A stretch of 21,501 nt of DNA from Neonectria sp. B-13 (Eukaryota > Ascomycota > Sordariomycetes > Hypocreales > Nectriaceae): NCBI GenBank assembly GCA_002682825.1, contig NOKP01000081.1, positions 55,792-77,292 of the forward strand. The letters are read 5' to 3'. The position numbers were made by a program, and so were the translations under genes. Positions 21,001 to 21,501 of this stretch are shown in pieces. Numbering within the stretch: the stretch's first letter is position 1; each line of letters begins with the position of its first letter. The notes beneath the pieces are model-generated. The model searched no databases. It saw only the letters and a program-made list of their open reading frames with translations, and had not been told where the DNA came from.

Positions 21001-21422
21001 ATACACAAAGAAGTTCAAACGTCAAGTCTGTTGCTAAAACACTCATTTTCTTCGCCCTTTCCGAGTCTACGACATTCCTCATCTTTGCTCTTTGCTTCTG
21101 GTACGGTGGTACATTGCTTTTAAATGGTGAATACTCTATATTCCAGCTTTTTGTGTGTTTTGGATCTGTCATCTTTAGCGCCCAGTCAGCAGGTGCCTTC
21201 TTTTCTTACGCTGCCAGTATCAGCAAAGGCTATGTCGCTGCCGAGATCAAGGCCCTTTTTGAGTACCAGCCTGAGATTGACCCATGGTCTGACAAGGGGC
21301 ACCAAGTTTCTACTGCAGAAGGAAGAATCCAATTCCGCAGTGTCCATTTTGGCTACTGTGGGGGTCTCAAAAGCGACTGCCCCCTGACCTTCGTACCTCA
21401 GGTAGGGGGGTGGTTTGACTAG
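18001..21422 (+). CDS. ABCB/MDR-type ABC exporter, truncated before its second NBD
   Basis: This is a plasma-membrane multidrug exporter of the P-glycoprotein/Ste6 class and the probable efflux pump for the depsipeptide. Exons are 18001-18484, 18542-19807 and 19864 onward; the introns are 57 and 56 bases with GTAAGT donors, and the second has a TACTAAC branch site (19847-19853). The joins restore GFIYTGERIS and NPKILLLDEATSALD. Order: polar N-terminus to about residue 75, TMD1 to about 400, NBD1 with Walker A GASGSGKST (451), Q-loop GQEPVLF, signature LSGGQ (564), Walker B ILLLDE (584) and H-loop His620, an acidic linker, then TMD2 about 735-1045. Family homology runs to about residue 1081 (21356) and stops at FRSVHFGY, the start of NBD2. 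The next 21 residues, to TAG at 21420-21422, look unrelated. About 220 residues including NBD2 are missing. The start ATG has G at +4 (gaaATGg); an upstream in-frame GTG was rejected. Confidence 0.85.
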
Positions 21423-21501
21423 CAAAAGTGGTTTGATTCGCAAAAAAATAAGGTACATCCATATGCACCTACTTTCCTAGCAACTAGAAGTCACACCATT
21501 T
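21357..21501. mobile_element. Transposon-like terminus interrupting the ABC transporter
   Basis: Transporter homology ends at about 21354-21356, at a TA dinucleotide (GGCTAC). The next bases, TGTGGGGGTCTCAAAAGCGA, begin a sequence unlike the gene. It holds an 18-base tandem repeat, GTGGTTTGACTAGCAAAA (21410-21427) and GTGGTTTGATTCGCAAAA (21428-21445), with two mismatches. A G-rich end followed by subterminal repeats and insertion at TA fit the Tc1/mariner-pogo class, to which the element at 1-364 also belongs. The other end and the target duplication lie beyond the window, so a misassembly or a rearrangement breakpoint remains possible. Confidence 0.45.
21410..21445. repeat. 18-base tandem repeat, two copies
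   Basis: GTGGTTTGACTAGCAAAA is followed directly by GTGGTTTGATTCGCAAAA; 16 of 18 bases match. It lies about 55 bases inside the presumed transposon end and may be a subterminal protein-binding repeat. Confidence 0.7.

Overview
The window reads as nuclear DNA of a filamentous ascomycete. It has short introns (55-64 bases) with GTAAGT or GTGCGT donors, one perfect TACTAAC branch site, pogo/Fot-type transposon remains and TA-rich gene-poor stretches. At its centre is a compact biosynthetic cluster for a cyclooligomer depsipeptide, the chemical class of enniatin, beauvericin, bassianolide and PF1022.

Layout. Positions 1-364 are the 3' end of a pogo-like transposase with a homopolymer frameshift, followed by TA-rich DNA with a 17-base tandem repeat. 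Positions about 872-2191 hold decayed protein-coding remnants: an LRR/F-box-like fragment in shifted frames, then an acidic ORF. Positions 2192-3844 carry no gene I can support, only short direct and inverted repeats. Positions 13323-3845 (minus strand) encode one nonribosomal peptide synthetase with order C1-A1-T1-C2-A2(N-methyltransferase)-T2a-T2b-C3. The gene looks split because an exact 199-base segment is present on both sides of a run of 7 N. Counting the segment once gives a single frame of about 3,090 residues, the normal family length. A divergent intergenic region of about 1 kb separates it from a four-exon D-isomer-specific 2-hydroxyacid dehydrogenase (14345-15650, plus). After 2.35 kb without a recognisable gene comes an ABCB/MDR-type exporter (18001 onward, plus, three exons), whose homology stops at about 21356, before the second nucleotide-binding domain, at a transposon-like junction.

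How the parts fit. The dehydrogenase would reduce a 2-keto acid to a D-2-hydroxy acid. A1 has Gly where amino-acid-activating domains have the amino-binding Asp, as expected for a hydroxy-acid substrate. A2 keeps the Asp and would load an L-amino acid, N-methylated by the embedded methyltransferase. C2 would join the two units, the twin T2 domains and C3 would oligomerise and cyclise them, and the ABC protein would export the product. In the Fusarium beauvericin cluster the hydroxy acid is made by a ketopantoate-reductase-like enzyme. Here the adjacent enzyme belongs to an unrelated family, and the A1 pocket read by eye (GAVIVVATIK) differs from the D-hydroxyisovalerate pocket as I recall it. 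The product may therefore be a less common member of the class. No transcription factor gene is visible, and transposon relics lie at both window edges.
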